5,884 nucleotides of DNA from NCBI GenBank assembly GCA_026414955.1, contig JAOAIA010000075.1:1-5884 (forward strand). The letters run 5' to 3'. Within the stretch, counting starts at the first letter, position 1. The number at the start of each line of letters is the position of its first letter. The notes under the pieces were generated by a model. The model saw nothing but the letters and a program-made list of their open reading frames with translations. It was not told the origin of the DNA and did not search any database. The DNA is from Candidatus Bipolaricaulota bacterium (GTDB lineage: Bacteria; Bipolaricaulota; Bipolaricaulia; RBG-16-55-9; DRXL01). Of this stretch, positions 5,127 through 5,884 are shown in pieces. Made by a program: the position numbers and the translations under genes.

Positions 5127-5884
5127 CCGATCTCCGGCTCCCGTGGCCGCGGATGATAGATCAGCCACACGACCATTGCCCCAAGGAGCACCCCTAACAC
5201 GCCAATTACAATCGCCATCCAGCCAGGCACGCCGATCACGCGCACGACTTCTTTTGCCGTCGCCGGCACAGGCGTCCCGGCTAGTGCTGCGCCGGCGGGC
5301 AAGGCTTCGAGCGTCAGCTCGTGCCAGTTCAGCGAGACGGACTTCCTCGCGCCGCTCTCCCCGCTGGACCCGTCCCACACGGCAAAATTCACGAGATTCT
5401 TCTGACCAGCCTCAAAGCTCGCATCGCCCGCCAGCCCCGTGTGCAACGCCCGCACGAAGACCACCCTCCAGCGCCCGTTCTCCCAGACTCCCTTCCCTAA
5501 CACGTGCTGTAGCTCTTGATGCGTGAGCGTGCCGAAGCCCTGCGCTATTAAGTTTTCGACCGGGGTCTTGTGATCTCGCTGGGAGCGCCAGTTGCCCACA
5601 TCGCGCCCCACGTAGATGCCGTAGGGGACTTCCGACGCATAGGGCGGATAGGTTCGATCAACGTCGGCAAGGCCCCCTTCGTCAATGTCGCGCTGCCACG
5701 CTGCCTGCCATTGCCAGATGTTCACAGCGTTCCGGGCGTCCCCCATAAATGGGCTGGGATTGGCCTTGGGGTCAACGGGGAACTGCACGGCGACACCATC
5801 GCCGAATTTATCTGTCTGCGCCAGCTCTTGGTCTTTCGTGGGGTCGGCCCACTCCAAGAGAAATGCGATCAAGCGCCCGTTGTG
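5123..5884 (-). CDS. Type II DMSO reductase family heme-b (gamma) subunit, C-terminal part, membrane-anchored (partial)
   Basis: The frame is open to the right edge, and a TTG at 5872 is only an internal Leu codon. The 253 visible residues begin HNGRLIAFLLEWADPTKD, a conserved strand of the ethylbenzene dehydrogenase gamma (EB_dh) fold. The N-terminus, and any signal peptide, lies outside. The PFMGDARNAVNIWQWQAAW motif (visible residues 45-63) contains M47, the likely axial heme ligand by analogy with the Met of EbdC. K162, just before NFAVWDG (166-172), is a candidate for the second (Lys) ligand. In this family the subunit carries one b-heme and passes electrons between the iron-sulfur beta subunit and a partner cytochrome or quinone pool. 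Residues about 219-242 (GWMAIVIGVLGVLLGAMVVW and on) form a transmembrane helix with a short charged tail (HPRPREPEIG), so the domain is tethered, unlike soluble EbdC. The gene overlaps the chaperone by four bases. The enzyme could act on nitrate, chlorate, selenate, DMS or a hydrocarbon. Confidence 0.88.
   Translation of the reverse strand, partial: HNGRLIAFLLEWADPTKDQELAQTDKFGDGVAVQFPVDPKANPSPFMGDARNAVNIWQWQAAWQRDIDEGGLADVDRTYPPYASEVPYGIYVGRDVGNWRSQRDHKTPVENLIAQGFGTLTHQELQHVLGKGVWENGRWRVVFVRALHTGLAGDASFEAGQKNLVNFAVWDGSSGESGARKSVSLNWHELTLEALPAGAALAGTPVPATAKEVVRVIGVPGWMAIVIGVLGVLLGAMVVWLIYHPRPREPEIG

Noticed and set aside
5127..5378. Upstream extension of the chaperone reading frame to an ATG at 5378
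   Set aside because: This part overlaps the well-conserved heme-subunit frame, is Arg/Ala-rich nonsense, and would bypass the GTGA overlap with its own Shine-Dalgarno.
5119..5526. Plus-strand open frame of 135 codons rich in Arg, Ser, Ala and Pro
   Set aside because: It is antisense to the heme-subunit gene and low in complexity, as expected of a shadow frame in GC-rich DNA.
5870..5872. TTG as the start codon of the heme-subunit gene
   Set aside because: The frame is open to the window edge, and the residues before and across it (HNGRLIAFLLEW) belong to a conserved family strand, so the gene is truncated by the window.
1..5884. CRISPR arrays, tRNA or rRNA genes, insertion sequences
   Set aside because: No regularly spaced direct repeats, no tRNA-like cloverleaf in the intergenic gaps, and no transposase fragments were seen; nearly all of the window is protein-coding.

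Overview
All supported genes lie on the minus strand, so the window reads right to left. It looks like GC-rich bacterial DNA with clear Shine-Dalgarno sites, Sec-type signal peptides and short or overlapping gene junctions. The source is probably an uncultured environmental lineage. The PKD / NEW3-like / two-helix architecture of the secreted proteins reminds me of proteins from candidate phylum Bipolaricaulota (Acetothermia). That placement comes from memory of protein style and is tentative.

Region 1 (about 4503-5884) is the tail of a respiratory molybdoenzyme operon. The right edge cuts a heme-b (gamma) subunit of the type II DMSO reductase / ethylbenzene dehydrogenase family, here with a C-terminal membrane anchor. 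Its stop overlaps the GTG start of a TorD/NarJ-type assembly chaperone by four bases. The catalytic alpha and iron-sulfur beta genes would lie beyond the right edge, so the substrate of the enzyme cannot be read from this window. A GC-rich palindromic repeat sits in frame inside the chaperone gene.

Region 2 (4269-4502) is a 234-base spacer. It holds a plausible sigma70-type promoter with an extended -10 for the genes to its left, a 10-base direct repeat touching that promoter, and small hairpins, but no convincing terminator.

Region 3 (1-4268) is a cluster of three exported multidomain proteins. They are a 712-residue PKD protein, a 626-residue VWA+PKD protein and the first 42 residues of a third protein that starts like another PKD protein. 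The first two share a composite module made of a beta-sandwich followed by an alpha-hairpin. It occurs twice in the 712-residue protein and once at the C-terminus of the 626-residue protein. The 712- and 626-residue genes are 44 bases apart and probably co-transcribed. The third gene has its own candidate promoter buried in a large inverted repeat.

The main candidates for something undescribed are the shared composite module with its precisely spaced cysteine pairs, the structured promoter region at 148-208, and the palindromic repeat incorporated into the chaperone.
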